From assembly GCA_009103225.1 (NCBI GenBank), contig RHPI01002533.1:1659802-1723801 (forward strand): 64,000 bases of DNA, read 5' to 3'. The notes under the pieces are model-generated. The model had not been told where the DNA came from, did not search any database, and saw only the letters and a list, made by a program, of their open reading frames with translations. Both the position numbers and the translations under genes were made by a program. The stretch is from Chlorokybus atmophyticus. Lineage: Eukaryota > Streptophyta > Chlorokybophyceae > Chlorokybales > Chlorokybaceae. This document shows positions 23,407 to 35,757 of the stretch, one piece after another; positions within the stretch are counted from its first letter, which is position 1, and every line of letters begins with the position of its first letter.

Positions 23407-24083
23407 CCTGGAGTTGGTACTTCACTGCGGCAGTGCTAACATGCATTGCAGTGAACAATCGTTGTTGTTCGCCAACCAAGGCTGCACATCGCTTGTCAAG
23501 CAGAAGCGTGTACTTGTTTGTACTCCTTGCCGTAAGCCTACGAAAAGCTGTGAGAGACAAAGGTGAATCCGTTTGATGCTATGCACCACTGCAAGCAACA
23601 TGGCCGCAAGCGGGTGAGACTTGCAGCAGTCTGCACATTACAAGCAGTCCTAGGATGCCTTGAAGCTGGCAAGTGTGCTTATGATGCCAGCCACAACCAG
23701 CCAAATCAAACTCTCAACAGTTATCCTGATAGGCCTCCACCATGTTGGCCAGAGTAACATCTGTCAAGCAGCCAAATGTACTGTAAGAGCCAAGCCAAGT
23801 CAGAATTGGTCTGTTGCACCAATTACAGCTTGAAAACAGGTGTGCAACGTGGCCACTTCCAGCACTGCACAGACACATCATGCCGAATCTGAGGGAAGCA
23901 AACACGGACCCAAGCGTGACATAAACTTTAACTCAGAGTGCAGTACAGCAAGGTGATGCTGCAATAAAGGCAGCATCGCGAGCAGCCAGATTCTACTTAT
24001 ACAATGACTACAAGCTTATTGTGCAGCACGCCATTGCTGCGATGTGCTGGTAGTCTGTCCGTCAAGGGATTGGGGTGTTGAGG
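23407..24083. other. Convergent 3' region, possible extra Cys-rich exon
   Basis: It contains the Cys/His-rich stretches noted for the upstream gene (about 23452-23640), otherwise no features. The kelch gene ends at 24084 on the other strand. Confidence 0.35.
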
Positions 24084-27000
24084 TTATGGTTCAGGAAGCG
24101 AAGTTAGTTGCATCTGCTCGTGTTGATGCATTGCTGCCGCCTGATCACCACCGGGTTGCTGGTGCATCTGAAGGGGATGTGGCAGCATGCTGGTGTCAAT
24201 CTGCGCATGTTGATGCAACTCTGCTGCCGCCTTATCACCAACCAATTGCTGCTGCATCTGGAGGGGATGTGGCAACATGCTGGTGTCAATCTGCGCATGT
24301 TGCTGCAACTGTGCTGCCGCCTGATCGCCGATCGATTGCTGCTGCTGCTGCTGCTGCATCTGAAGGGGATGTGGCAACATGCTGGTGTCCATCTGCGCAT
24401 GTTGATGAAACTGTGCTGCCGCCTGATCACCGACCATTTGCTGCTGTTGCTGCACCTGAAGGGGATGTGGCAACATGCTGGTGTCCATCTGCGCATGTTG
24501 ATGCAACTGTGCTGCCGCCTGATTGCCGACCGATTGCTGCTGCGGCATCTGAAGGGGATGTGGCAACATGCTGGTGTCCAGCTGCGCATGTCGATGAAAC
24601 TCTGCCGCCGCCTGATCACCAACCAATTGCTGCTGCTGCTGCTGCTGCTGCTGCATCTGATGGGGATGTGGCAACATGCTGGTGTCCATGTGCTCATGTT
24701 GATGCAACTCTGCTGCCGCCTGACCACCGACAGATCGCTGCTGCTGCGGCATCTGAAGGGGATGTGGCAACATGCTGGTGTCCAACTGAGGCACATTCTG
24801 TTGCTGATGCTGGGTTGGGTTCGGCATGGAGGGTTCAGGCTGATTAGATGGCACCCCTGTATGGTGATTATGCAGCATGGACGCATCCAACTCTTCACTA
24901 GGCGAGCCACTTTCAGCAGGCTGCGGATCGTCCGAGTACGACATCTGCAAGCTGTCGAGCGCAGAGGAAGGGCCTGTTTGTGCACTTGGAGCGGCCAAAC
25001 TAACAGCTTCTGCAGTTGGTGCAGTGGCTTCAACGCTGTGAGCGCTGCTGTCCACCATCATTGGTGACGCGCTACCAGCAGGGTTGTTCAGCGTCCCCAT
25101 CTGCGCGTATATCAATCCATCATGACCACCATTGCGAATTGAAGCATGCCTCATGCTAAGCTGTGTGTGCTGCATCGTCACAATGGATTATTTATGCAAA
25201 CTATGCACCTGTTCAGGAGCAGTTTTTTCAATGCCTGTCGCAGTGTTGTTCACACTTGACATGCCAGCAGCAGTGTCGTGGCCAGGTACAGCGCTATGGT
25301 CAATAGCATCAGCTTCAAGCTTCACTTGCAACGCATGTTGCTGATACAGCTGAGGCTGCGGCATGCCACTGTGGTGGGGAGCCTCTGACTCCATTTTGAC
25401 GGGTACATCATGAGGGTGGTACAGCTGGCACACAGTGGACAGTCGTCAATTAGTGCATATCGCAAGCAAGTCTGATAACCAGTGCACAAGATGTTCGCTA
25501 TGCACAGCATAGCAACAAGGCCAGAGAGTGTCCCAGCATCCCAGCTGACAGCCAACACACTACCTGCTGCTCTGAAGCTGTGTGTGCTGTTCCTGCTTGT
25601 TGACTCATGGGGGATTGCATCCCTGGTGACAACACCACTGGCTGCGGGACAGTGTCCTTGAATATGCGCTTTCTCCTCTTCTTCTGCGGTGGCTTGAAGA
25701 AGTTTGGAGGGAGGCGCGTGAGAGAGGATGCTTCCGATAACTCCCGCAACTTATCGTCTCCAGCAAACAGCATCCCGCGCATCGCCTTGCCATTGATGTT
25801 GGTAGAGATCACAAACCCAAAATGAAAAACATCATCTATTGTTGCCACGAACTGCGGGTTGATGCCACCTGGGCCAGTTCGCAGTGGGTCCACCGAAGTA
25901 AATGGCACTGCGCCAAGATGGCCTGCAAGGGCTGCAATACAAACTACCTTACAACTCGGCACTTCAGCAACACTGAGCAGCGGAATGTCTTGAGTGACGT
26001 GCTTGCTGAGTTGATGCCGTATGTGTGTTAAGATACATGCGAAACTGCGTTATGCATGCAAGTTGCAACCTGGTGATGGTCAGTACCTGTCTGTGGCCAC
26101 CCCTTTATGCCCTTGGGATCTTTGGCCTGATCGCGCAACTTCCGTCGCTTCGCAAGGGCTGGCACTTCAAGGTCTGCGCAAGAAACCTCAGTTGTCATGG
26201 CGCACTGCTTTCCATGCCGTATTTTGACCCACCAAGTGCTGTGAAATGAATGCCAATACTGGGGCCTATTGACATAACCTGGAACGCCAACCACAAACCT
26301 AGTGCATAGCATGCTCATAATGCAGCCTTCAAGTACGCACAGTACTTTACAACGGTGAAGGGAATGGCATGGCAATGACGTCGTTAGTTAGGGCGATGAC
26401 GTCATCAGTGAGTGCAACGACAAGGTGTTACAATGCTTGCAGCCAGCATGAGCTCTGTGTTGTTACCTGTTTCCAGATAGAACAGATCATCCATTCCCTC
26501 CAGATTCTCATTGCAACCGCCATAGCCGAATATCCTCCCATGCTCATTGACCACATCAAAAGGCATGGTGAACCTTGCTGAGGGAGGTGTGCCCACAGCT
26601 CGCGGGGCGGACCACATGCCAGTTTCTGTCCCAACAACACAGCTCAAGAATGCAGAGTGTGTTTTCTTTTACACAATCACTGCATGCGAGATACAATGCT
26701 GCCAAGGCCTAAGCCAAGCTCACCCAAGTCCAGCATATGCAAGTCATTGAAGAGGCGCTTGTTCTCCGTAAAACCCCCAAATGTTATCATCCTGTCTCCA
26801 ATAACTGTACATGCATGACCCGCACGAGACGACATGGTCACACCCTTGGCCTTTAACAACCTCCAGGTCAGGGTTGCTGCACATGACAGCATGTTAGCCT
26901 GCTGCTGATGGCTGCGCATATTTGATTCGTCAACATAGCCCTCACGAACTTACTTGTGTCAAATATATGCACATCATTGAAGTAGTGATTTTGGCCATCT

Positions 27001-28296
27001 TCTCCACCAACAATCACCAGGTTGTTGCGCCATGCAAAGCAGCCATGGCTGTCACGCGAAACTGGGGGCGTTCCCTTCACGCGTAACTTGGACCATACCA
27101 TTGCCTCTGAAACAAACTCGCATCAGGAGCTACAGCTCAAGCCACAAACGTGATTGCCTTATCCAATTGATGATTCTCACACAGTCATTATGCGGGCACT
27201 GCAGCTACTCATCTTCCTGTCACAAGCACAGCAGGATGCGGTTTGACTGCGTCCTGGACACATAGACTCACTGACTTGATGCATGCAAGCATGCAATGCA
27301 GTTGCTCACGCTGCGTCTGCAAGACGCATGTACAACTTCAATAACAGGTCACCAACCTGTATCCAAGCACCAGACATCGTTGTAGTACGTCTCCTGTGGA
27401 GGGTAAGTTGTGGTTGATCGCCCGCAACCCCCAAATATGAACAAGTTCTTGCCAATGGCTGCAGCGCCATGACCTTCTCTACCCTCTGGCAGGTCTCCGT
27501 GAGTGATTTGGGGCTTGGTCCAGAGATGTGTCACTGCAACGCATGCAATCAACATGCATGTACGGCATGTATTACGCAGAATATGTGTGACCTGGACTGG
27601 CACAAGGCCATCATATTACTCTTGCTGAAAGGGATGACATGCTGCACCTGTATCAAAGATGTATATGTCGTTGAGAGCGCTCACTCCATCTGTCCCACCA
27701 AAGACAAACAACCTGTGACCAATCGCTGTGCAGGTGTGACTGTCTCTTGGCTTGGGAAGGTCACCCTTGACGCGTGGCTTTGTCCACACCGTCTTGACTG
27801 CAACCATCATGTTACAACGCCGCACTTCCATCCATATGCATGCATACGCACGAAGGCCTTAACCGCTGCTGGTAACAAAATTTGCTTCTAGTACGTGTCG
27901 TCAATGCTAGAGCTTCTGTTCTTAACGTGATTTGCTGGTAAGTAGACAATGCATGACCTTCAGTGAGTTGCAGTACCCTGACAAAGTGCAGAGTCGTGTA
28001 AACGCCTGCTCAAGCCTACATGCAGTACATCTGCTGTCTATGCTAAGCTACCCCAATTGAGACTAGAGCTGGCAGTATGTACCTGGATCAAAGGAGAAAA
28101 TCTCCGCTGTGGGCTGCTCGTTTCTGCCGTAGCCGCCGAACACATAAATGCCGGCAGAGTTGGTGACGCTTACGGTGTGACCCCAACGCTGGCCTGGCCC
28201 AGAGCCCGTCCGGCCCCCAACCTGCACCTTCTCCCACCGGAAGCTGGGCAATCTGCTGCCGCCCGCAGCCATGCTGCCGCCCGCACTCGCCCCCAC
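24084..28296 (-). CDS. Kelch-repeat beta-propeller protein with long Gln/Pro-rich repetitive tail
   Basis: Ten exons: 28296-28083, 27797-27648, 27533-27357, 27106-26954, 26876-26724, 26625-26467, 26173-26087, 25922-25564, 25424-25209, 25100-24084; 2685 nt, 894 residues. Exons 1-6 each carry one kelch blade (YVFGGYGRNEQPTAEIFSFD; LFVFGGTDGVSALNDIYIFD; LFIFGGCGR...YYNDVWCLD; LVIVGGEDGQNHYFNDVHIF; MITFGGFTENKRLFNDLHML; IFGYGGCNENLEGMDDLFYL), giving a probable six-bladed propeller. A basic region (AKRRKLRDQ) and a short conserved-looking domain (HFGFVISTNINGKAMRGMLF) follow, then KKRRKR, a possible nuclear signal. The tail has about seven repeats of a 33-37-residue unit with core DTSMLPHPLQM, poly-Gln and QAAA. 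Kelch propellers usually bind proteins; the target is unknown. A telo-box lies 172 bp upstream. Confidence 0.9.
24120..24815. repeat. Coding tandem repeat (units of about 100 bp) in the kelch-protein tail
   Basis: Seven or more imperfect copies, each with GATGTGGCAACATGCTGGTG on the + strand (DTSMLPHP on the coding strand) and a variable CTG/CAG run. Copy-to-copy length varies by multiples of 3, which keeps the minus-strand frame open. Confidence 0.9.
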
Positions 28297-29416
28297 AACC
28301 CTGAAACTCTACTCAACCTCAGCGGGGCAGCCAGTGGACAGCTCCGCGCACATGTCAACCCACGGCGACCATATCGTCACGAACAAATCTTCCTTGCCAA
28401 CACCATCCCGCCGTCGCCACCGTCGCCGCCGCCCACACCGCCGGCTACACCGCTCTCAACGACTAGCAAACCCTAGCGTCACTGCCCGGGCGCAGAGCCT
28501 TCCGCAGACCCGCACAGCGCGACACTCGCATGAAATTCGGCCCTCTCATTGCGCGGGAAAATGAGGTCCCGACAGGAGCCTAGAAGCGGAGCCCTGTTCA
28601 GGATCAGATGTACTGGAACAGGACGTTTGTGTGGGACCCGTTTGGGACGTACACGTGCTGCTTTGCCGCTGCTCGCTGTAATGATGGACCGGCCAGCCGA
28701 GAGTAACGTTAGTTGTAAGCCGTTACGATGCTTCAGGTGGAGTTCTTCCTGCTGTGCGCGGCTGGCCGCGGGCGTTGTACGTGGAAAGTAACGTGCGCCG
28801 TGCAAGGCGTTGCCCTCAAGTAACGAGTGAGTAGAGCGCGGCATCGTGTAACGTTGCCGCGCAGCGCGTCCTTTTTAGTTGAGCTACATAACTGAGCCAC
28901 ACCGGTACTGCAGCGGCGGTACAGCTTCGGCGGCGGCGGCATTGAGGTAGGTGCGGTCTGTCGTATGGCTAAACCCTCTGGTTGTCGTTCTTCATCTGGT
29001 GTCCTTCTGCATGCTTGCTGCCTGCCTGATGCATAACCTGACGTGATGGCTCTTGTGCAACGTGTGTACTTCTTGGCTTGCTGGCTTGCTGGCCTACTTG
29101 CTTGCTGAGCACCTTGCATACCAGCTGTCGCGTTGGTCGAAAGCGCTTGAACAAGCCGATGTGCTCTATGTGTTTGTGTCACTGGCAAGTCCAATATGTG
29201 TCTTGTAGTGAGTTGACAAGCTCTGCTGCCTGACTCACCATTTGGTGTGATGGCTCTTATGCCACTAGTGTACTTGCTTGCTTACTTGGCGTGGCTTGAT
29301 CTTGTCGCATATCAGCTTCATTGATGGTTCAACTTGTTGATTGGACAGCTTGCATTGCTGCAAGCAACCGTTGACATGTGTGAATGCATGTATAGGTGAA
29401 GGCGTCAGCAGGGCTG
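28297..29416. promoter_or_regulatory. Intergenic region between divergent kelch (-) and phytocyanin (+) genes
   Basis: It contains AAACCCTA at 28468-28475, upstream of the kelch gene. The middle (28560-29300) has TGCTTGCTGGC-type low-complexity patches and no credible ORF. Confidence 0.45.
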
Positions 29417-31070
29417 ATGGCGTCTGCGGCGGTGTCTCTGTCGATGTTGCTGTCAACGTTGCTGCTGTTGGCGCTGTCTGGCGGCGCCTCAGCGGCGACG
29501 TGGGTCGTCGGCGATAGCGGCGGCTGGGGCTTTGGCGTGGACTATGCCGCCTGGGCGGCTGCCCACCCCAACATCAGGCAGTGCGACACATTGGGTACTC
29601 TACTAACCAGTCACACTCAATCCGATATTTGCTTGGCATCACCGTCACTTTCAGTGGTACTGAAGTGCAGTACGACAGAACTCAGTGTCACCCTGTTGTC
29701 ACGAGTGCTATGAGTGGTTTGAGGCATACCCATGCGCACAGCGCATCTGCTGAGCTTGTGTTCTCCCAATTTGCTGTGTAGTGTTCAACTATGCGGCGTA
29801 CCAGCACAACGTGGTAAAGTTCTCCAACGCTGCCAGCTTCAGCGCCTGCAACTTTGACACATCGAGCCAGTATGTGCAAGTCGGTGCAACGGAGGCAGGT
29901 CAAGCAAAGGTGGTTCTCGGCGACAGCTCCGCAAGTAAGCAGTCAACAAACAGCTGTTGTTGTCATTGTGCGCGTGTGCGTGCGTATATATTGGTGGGTA
30001 TATGTGCTTGCGCATGTGTGCATGTGCAAGCAGCCACGCAGGGGGGGGGGGGGGGGGGGGGGGGTTTNNNNNNNNNNNNNNNNNNNNNNNNNNNNNNNNN
30101 NNNNNNNNNNNNNNNNNNNNNNNNNNNNNNNNNNNNNNNNNNNNNNNNNNNNNNNNNNNNNNNNNNNNNNNNNNNNNNNNNNNNNNNNNNNNNNNNNNNG
30201 GGGGGGGGGGAGGGGGATTCATGTTAACATTCGCGGGCTTGTGCGCGCGTGTGCGTGCGTGCGTGTTCACGCACATACATGTGAGTGCAGATGTGCATGT
30301 GTGAGTGCATGCTGTTCGCTGTGTGCGGGCGAGAAGGAAGGCATGGAGATGTCTGGCATACAGGAACCAGGAACTAATACGTGCGTTGTTGTATCTTCTC
30401 CACAGGCAGCACCTATCGCTTTGCTTGCCAGTTCTACGGCCATTGCGGTGCCGGTATGCATATGGCCTTGACTGCCAAGCCCGCAAACTGCGCCACAAAG
30501 TTCTCCAGCAGCAACCCCACCGGAGAGAACGCCAGTTTTGCCGAAAGCTACGACGCCACCAAGAAGATAACCACATTTACATACACCGTGGCTGTTAAGT
30601 ACTACGGCAACTTTGTGAGGTCAGTTGAGAACACAGCATACGCAGACACGGACATTCCATGTTCAGCATGTACAACACACGAATACAACACATTCATAAA
30701 GCAATGCAAACTACTTGTATGCTATGCACCAATACAACAAGCACAACATGTAGACTGCTGACACACTCATTCGTGCAGGAGTTTTGCGGTGACGCTGCCT
30801 GCATGCGTGACGGCATCGACCATCGCCGGGTATGGCCCGACCCCGCCATCGGGCGCAAGCGCGGGCATTGCGACCATCAACGGCAAGAAGTACTTCAGGT
30901 GGAACTATGGCATCACCGCGAATGCAGGCCCTCGTGTCATCACTTACACGCTGCGCATCAAGGGCCGCATTACGCACTGCGCAGGCAGTCTCACTAGCGT
31001 GTGGGGCGCTGGCAGCAAGGTTAATACCGCAACTGGCAGCATCTGCGCGCCGGCAATTTGCTCAGCCTAG
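29417..31070 (+). CDS. Phytocyanin-like blue copper protein with extra C-terminal domain
   Basis: Four exons: 29417-29594, 29782-29934, 30406-30619, 30779-31070; 837 nt, 278 residues, phases consistent. A hydrophobic signal peptide (SMLLSTLLLLALSGGASA, predicted cleavage after ASA) precedes ATWVVGDSGGWGF, YAAWAAAHPNIR and YQHNVVKF. FACQFYGHCGAGM has the type-I copper spacing: Cys, His five residues on, Met ten residues on, plus the first His in YQHN. The Cys of FSACNF likely pairs with the Cys of GHC. Phytocyanins are small secreted or surface electron-transfer proteins of the plant lineage. Instead of the usual Pro/Ser-rich GPI tail, about 140 residues with further Cys follow (TLPACVTA, RITHCAGS, SICAPAIC). 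The intron at 29935-30405 holds an assembly gap. Confidence 0.88.
30068..30199. other. Assembly gap (132 N) in a phytocyanin intron, poly-G flanked
   Basis: Poly-G on both sides; the surrounding intron is TG/GCGTG-rich. Coding sequence is not interrupted. Confidence 0.95.
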
Positions 31071-32683
31071 TTTGAGCATGTGTCAAGTTTGCGTGCGTGT
31101 TCTGTTTCACTTGTTGACAGTGTAGAGTGTTTTTGTTGTATAGGCCTTAGCATTGAGAGCAAGCCGCATTTTGCAGTGCAGGTGTAGGTGTATACAGGTC
31201 GTACAGTTCATAAAGACGCAATTGTGCAGCACCGGCTGTGTGCAATAGTTCAGTGATTGTCTTGAAGCTTCAGTGTCAGCACTGAGTGTTATGGACATGG
31301 CAATTGGCAGAGCCTGTTTTGTGCTATGGTAATGCTGTTACCAAGCACCTGGAATGATTCCGAGGTGCAATGTAGTCCCATTGCTATAAACGTAGCTATG
31401 GTAGTCATGTAATCGTAGCTGTGGTAAGTACACAATGGCAAGGAAGTCATACTCATGCAAGTGTAGGCATGCGCACAAGCTTGCGCATTGGTTACACTGA
31501 GCACAGCTGTACAATTAAAGTTGCTAAGCAGTGACGAGGTGCAGCACAGTTGTGGTGACTATGTGCTGTCGATAATGGTCACCAAGCAAAGTGAATTGTG
31601 CCAAATTGCTAACTCCTGCAAGTTCTTACAGTTGCAACACTAGAGGCCACTGGCAGATGCATCAGGCACCTGCAATAGCGCACCCAGTACCCACTGATGC
31701 GAACACTAACCGATGGCTGATCACGCACAATGGAGCTCTACTTGCGGAATACGGCTGTGCATGAGAGGTACCCGTTGTTATGCCAAATCTTACACAAGAT
31801 ATTACCAAGATATAAACCAGCACTAGAGTCCCACCGCCGGCTAACTACCAAGATGGTCAATATACCAAAGTTAGCTACATGAAGCTAACATGTCGTTGAA
31901 GTGTGATCGCACCTACAGTTTCACTGGTATTCTTAAGGGTATGGTAGTGCTCGTGTGTGGGAACACCAGGCAAGTACCCAAGTCTAGCGTTCCTACCTGT
32001 TGCTCATCACCAACGTATGACCTTGACATGCTGCAATGCACAGTACTTGCCACAGTATATTCACCGTGCTGTACATCATGCTACTTGTACGTTGTCATCC
32101 CGCAGACTCTGTGCCACCTGTCGCATGTTGCCATTGGAAGTCTTCAACACAACTCATTATCTGAAGAGATGGCAACCAATGATACACAGACTGTTCAATA
32201 GCGCCTACACTACTGAGTGTTCATGATGCACTACTCAGCGTTTAGGAGAACAAGTCAGACGTAAGAAACGACGACAGGACCACAGGAAGTACAATGCCAT
32301 GGACCCACAACGAGAACATGCCAAGTTAGGCATAGGTCGAAGCAATGCTGTCCAGAACAGCTTGTCAAGTCAAATAAACAAAGCGCACATCTGTTGGAGA
32401 AAGGCAAGCACTGTGAACGGTATTATGAGACTGTCTGTGAACACAACATGCCGTGCTGTTGCAGTGCTCTGAGTAGTACATTGCCTGGTGCAGTGACGGG
32501 GAACATCACATGCTGTGCTCTTGTGGTGGTGAATGGATGTGCCTGTAATGCTAACGATGTTGCATGTACAGCTCGTAGTGAGTTACGCATGTTGTGTGTT
32601 GTCACAGTTGCTGCGTCAAAGGGTGCACTGGCTGACTGGTTGCTTGAGATCAGTAGAAAGCGGCGTACCTCGACGATGTGCGT
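31071..32683. other. Convergent 3' flanks, no gene seen
   Basis: About 1.6 kb between the phytocyanin stop and the stop of the FPA-like gene. Small ORFs only (31890-32201, 32394-32696), without motifs. Confidence 0.5.
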
Positions 32684-35600
32684 TCATGTGCCTTGAGGTG
32701 GGGGCTGTTGGTCAGTGATTTGCTGTAGGAATGCAGCAGCCAATTGCAACGTTGCTTGAAACCTTTGCTTTTGTTCCTCATCATCGCCTCCTTCTGCTGT
32801 GCCTGCCGGATGTTGCGCGGGGGGCGCACCCGGCATTCCCCCACTCATAGGTGCCTGCTGCTGCTGCTGCTGCTGCTGTTGTGCACCACCGGTGAGCATT
32901 GCAGTGAGTTGTGTCAATTGATCTGCGGGCAACTGAACTGGTGCTTGCAGCTGTTGTGGATGTTGAGGGACATGCATGGGTAGAGATGGTGCTTGCTGCT
33001 GTTGTTGTGCAAGCGGTAGGTTCTGTGCTGGATGCGCGAAGTGGGGTGGTTGTTGTGGCGGCCGATGTTGTTGCAACTGTGCAGGATGTGGTTGCTTCGG
33101 AAGCGGCGGTGGATGTTGCATACTGTGCAGAGGAGGCTGGTGCGGTGGCATTCCTGGCGGTGGCATTCCTGTGGGTTGCTGCTGTTGTTGTGCGTATCGC
33201 TGCTGTGCAAGCGGAGGCATGTTGGGTTGCGGCGGAAGCGGTTGCTGAGCCTGCTGCTGACCGGGTGGTGCTTGCTGTTGGGCGCGAGCGAGTATTTCCA
33301 GCAATTGTTGTGATGTCAACGCCGGCGGTGGCGCAGACTGCCCTGGTGCCATCCCGGATTGTGGAAAACCAACATACTGAGGGCGCTGCTGCTCGGGCGG
33401 GTGAAACTGCGGTGGCGGGCCCACCTGTGCTCCAGGCGGCATATGTGGCCGTGCGGCTGCCTGGCCCGGCTGCATGCCGAGCTGCTGCGGTGGCGTGGCC
33501 AATAAACCCTCTGATCCTGGTCTAGGACCTACGCTGGGTGCGCCCTGCGGAGTCACTATCACCCCAAATATACAGTCCGTCCTGGGTACCTTCAACACGT
33601 CTCTAGAGAAAGAGGATGGCGGGACCACAAACAGTGTCACGTCACCCCATCTGGCGACCGCAGCCCTGTTCTTCTCGCCCAGGTACTGCATAAAATCCTG
33701 ATATGCGCCAATGTCATCTCGACTCTCCGGTAGAAAATACACAACCGCAAAGTCTGCTTGCAGATGGCGTGCTAGTGTGTCCAGATCGGTGCGTGCGGTG
33801 CAGTTGATGACATCCGGCCTGCAGACACGTAATCATCAGTACGCACAGGCACAGGGTGTCTGCACGAGGTTGGTGTGCAGTGGTGCCATGCTACCTGCCT
33901 GCCAACACCCAACACACTTACATGGCCACATGAATGCTGCGGCTCACAGCATAACCCTTTGCTCTGCAAGCAGGAGTTCCGGACTTGGCAAACACGCCAT
34001 GCCAAATTGTCCCATCACTCGCGGGTCGGATGGGCGATGGTCCGCTCGGGCCATTGCTTTGCACGCCGTACTGTTGTGGAGGAGGCCTGTTATCAAACCC
34101 AGGGCCAGGAGCATCTGTGCCGACAATTCTCATCCTCTTCTTGTCCGGGCCAATCTCATGCAGACCGTCCCTGCCATCGTCCAATGGCCGCAGGTTGGCT
34201 GGTATATTGGGGAAGGTCGGGCCACGTGACACCGGCATGGGTCCTGCGGGTGCCAGAGGGCGCGGGCCGGGTGGAGGCCGCGGGCCCAGCGTTGGTTGCC
34301 GTGGCCCCCCTCCACCTGGCAGCAGCCCGTACTCGGGGTTGTGGAAGTGCGGCCCTCCTGGACCAAGATGTCCAGGTGGGATGGAAGCATGATGACCAGG
34401 GGGTGTCTGTGGATGGGGAGCTAGTCTCACAAGACCTGGCACGTCGCTTGCTGGAGAGTGCGAAAGCTCGCTGCGGGAAAAGCGGATCTGAAGTCGGCCT
34501 CCACCAACATACTGGTTCTGCCAGAGGTACACGTACACATCAGAACGTATACTCTACTGCACATCCAATCCAGCTCATCTATGCCTGTAACCTACCTGCA
34601 TGCGATCCTTTGCCATCAAGGAATCTTGCATGTGCATAAACTGTACAAAGGCGTACGTGCGTCCTGGAAACATGCGTATGTACTCCAATGGTCCAAATGG
34701 TTCAAAATATCTTCGCAACATCTCATCGTTGACATGCTTGGAGTCAGAGAAGCTGATCCACAGGCAAGCGGAAGGATGTTCATCTCCCTGAGGCTGTGGT
34801 AATCACACAGTCAGGCAAAACGACTTCATGAAAAACATGAAATACTGATGAGCAAGCACAGAACCCTGCTGTTAAACATGCTTGCATATAAACACTCACC
34901 GGGCCCTGAAAAGGATAACCGTCTCTGCCAGGCATTGGAGGTTCTGGAACTCTGCCCGCTGATCGCCCCGGCGCCTTGAAGTCAATGGCCAAAGAGTCAT
35001 TGCCGACACGCTTTCCGTTTAATGCTTGTTGGGCAGCAATGGCCTCCTCAACCTGTAGCACAACAAAGCATTTGAGACGATGAGGGTGCAATAATTGTTT
35101 GTAATGTGCCTCAACTCTGGCCTTACCATGTCGTACTCTATCAAAGCATAATGGCGTTCCTTGACCAAGTTCAAGTTCTGTATTGTACCAAACTGCTTGA
35201 ACTCTGTGTACAGCTTGTCATAATTCACGTCGCGTCCAACATTGCCAACAACCAACGTCCTCGTAGGCTTGCCCTGCATTGACAAATAAAGATCACGCCA
35301 TTCGTGCTACATGCTTACAACAAAGCCACCGAACAGCTGCCACGACTAGCTTACCGCCTTGGCGTACTCAATGCGTATGGCCAGTCCTCTAATCAACGTG
35401 CCATGCAGAGCTGGCATGGCCTGCTTTGCATCCCTAATGGAGAAAAAATTCACAAAGCCAAAACTCTTCTCCGGGTAAATAGAAACGCTTTCAATTTCTC
35501 CAAAACTGCAGGTATAAGAGGTAGTGAGTGGCACAATCACAATAATATTTCAACACCTTGACACAGAAGGGTGTGTTGGCATACCGTGCAAAGTATCCGG

Positions 35601-35757
35601 CAAGCTCTGCATCTGTTACGCGCTTGTCGAGATTGCCAACCCAGAGGTGCCGCGAAGGAACCTGCGAGGTTCTGCCGCCCTTCTCATCCTTTCCTTGGGG
35701 ATCCGGTCGTCTCACATCATTTCCGCCTCCTGGACGCCGATCATCGTCGTTTGCCAT
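32684..35757 (-). CDS. FPA-like RNA-binding protein (three RRMs plus SPOC domain)
   Basis: Seven exons: 35757-35585, 35505-35355, 35273-35127, 35052-34900, 34787-34596, 34517-33922, 33818-32684; 2547 nt, 848 residues. RRM1: HLWVGNLDKRVTDAEL with KSFGFVNF. RRM2: TRTLVVGNV with ERHYALIEY. RRM3: CLWISFSDSKHVNDEMLRRY with RTYAFVQF. A Pro/Gly-rich linker follows, then the SPOC domain beginning GTIWHGVFAKSG and containing DFAVVYFLPESRDD and WGDVTLFVVPPSSF. The C-terminus is a Gln/Pro/His-rich low-complexity tail of about 280 residues. The layout matches plant FPA and the Spen family, which control 3'-end processing and transcription termination (family knowledge). The length is close to Arabidopsis FPA. 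Confidence 0.92.

Noticed and set aside
24108-25067. 319-residue plus-strand ORF with Leu-rich repeats
   Set aside because: It is the antisense shadow of the repetitive tail of the minus-strand kelch protein; the periodicity comes from the repeat DNA.
28057-28844. Overlapping ORFs on both strands in the kelch upstream region
   Set aside because: No motifs or codon bias beyond high GC content; best explained as promoter and first exon shadow.
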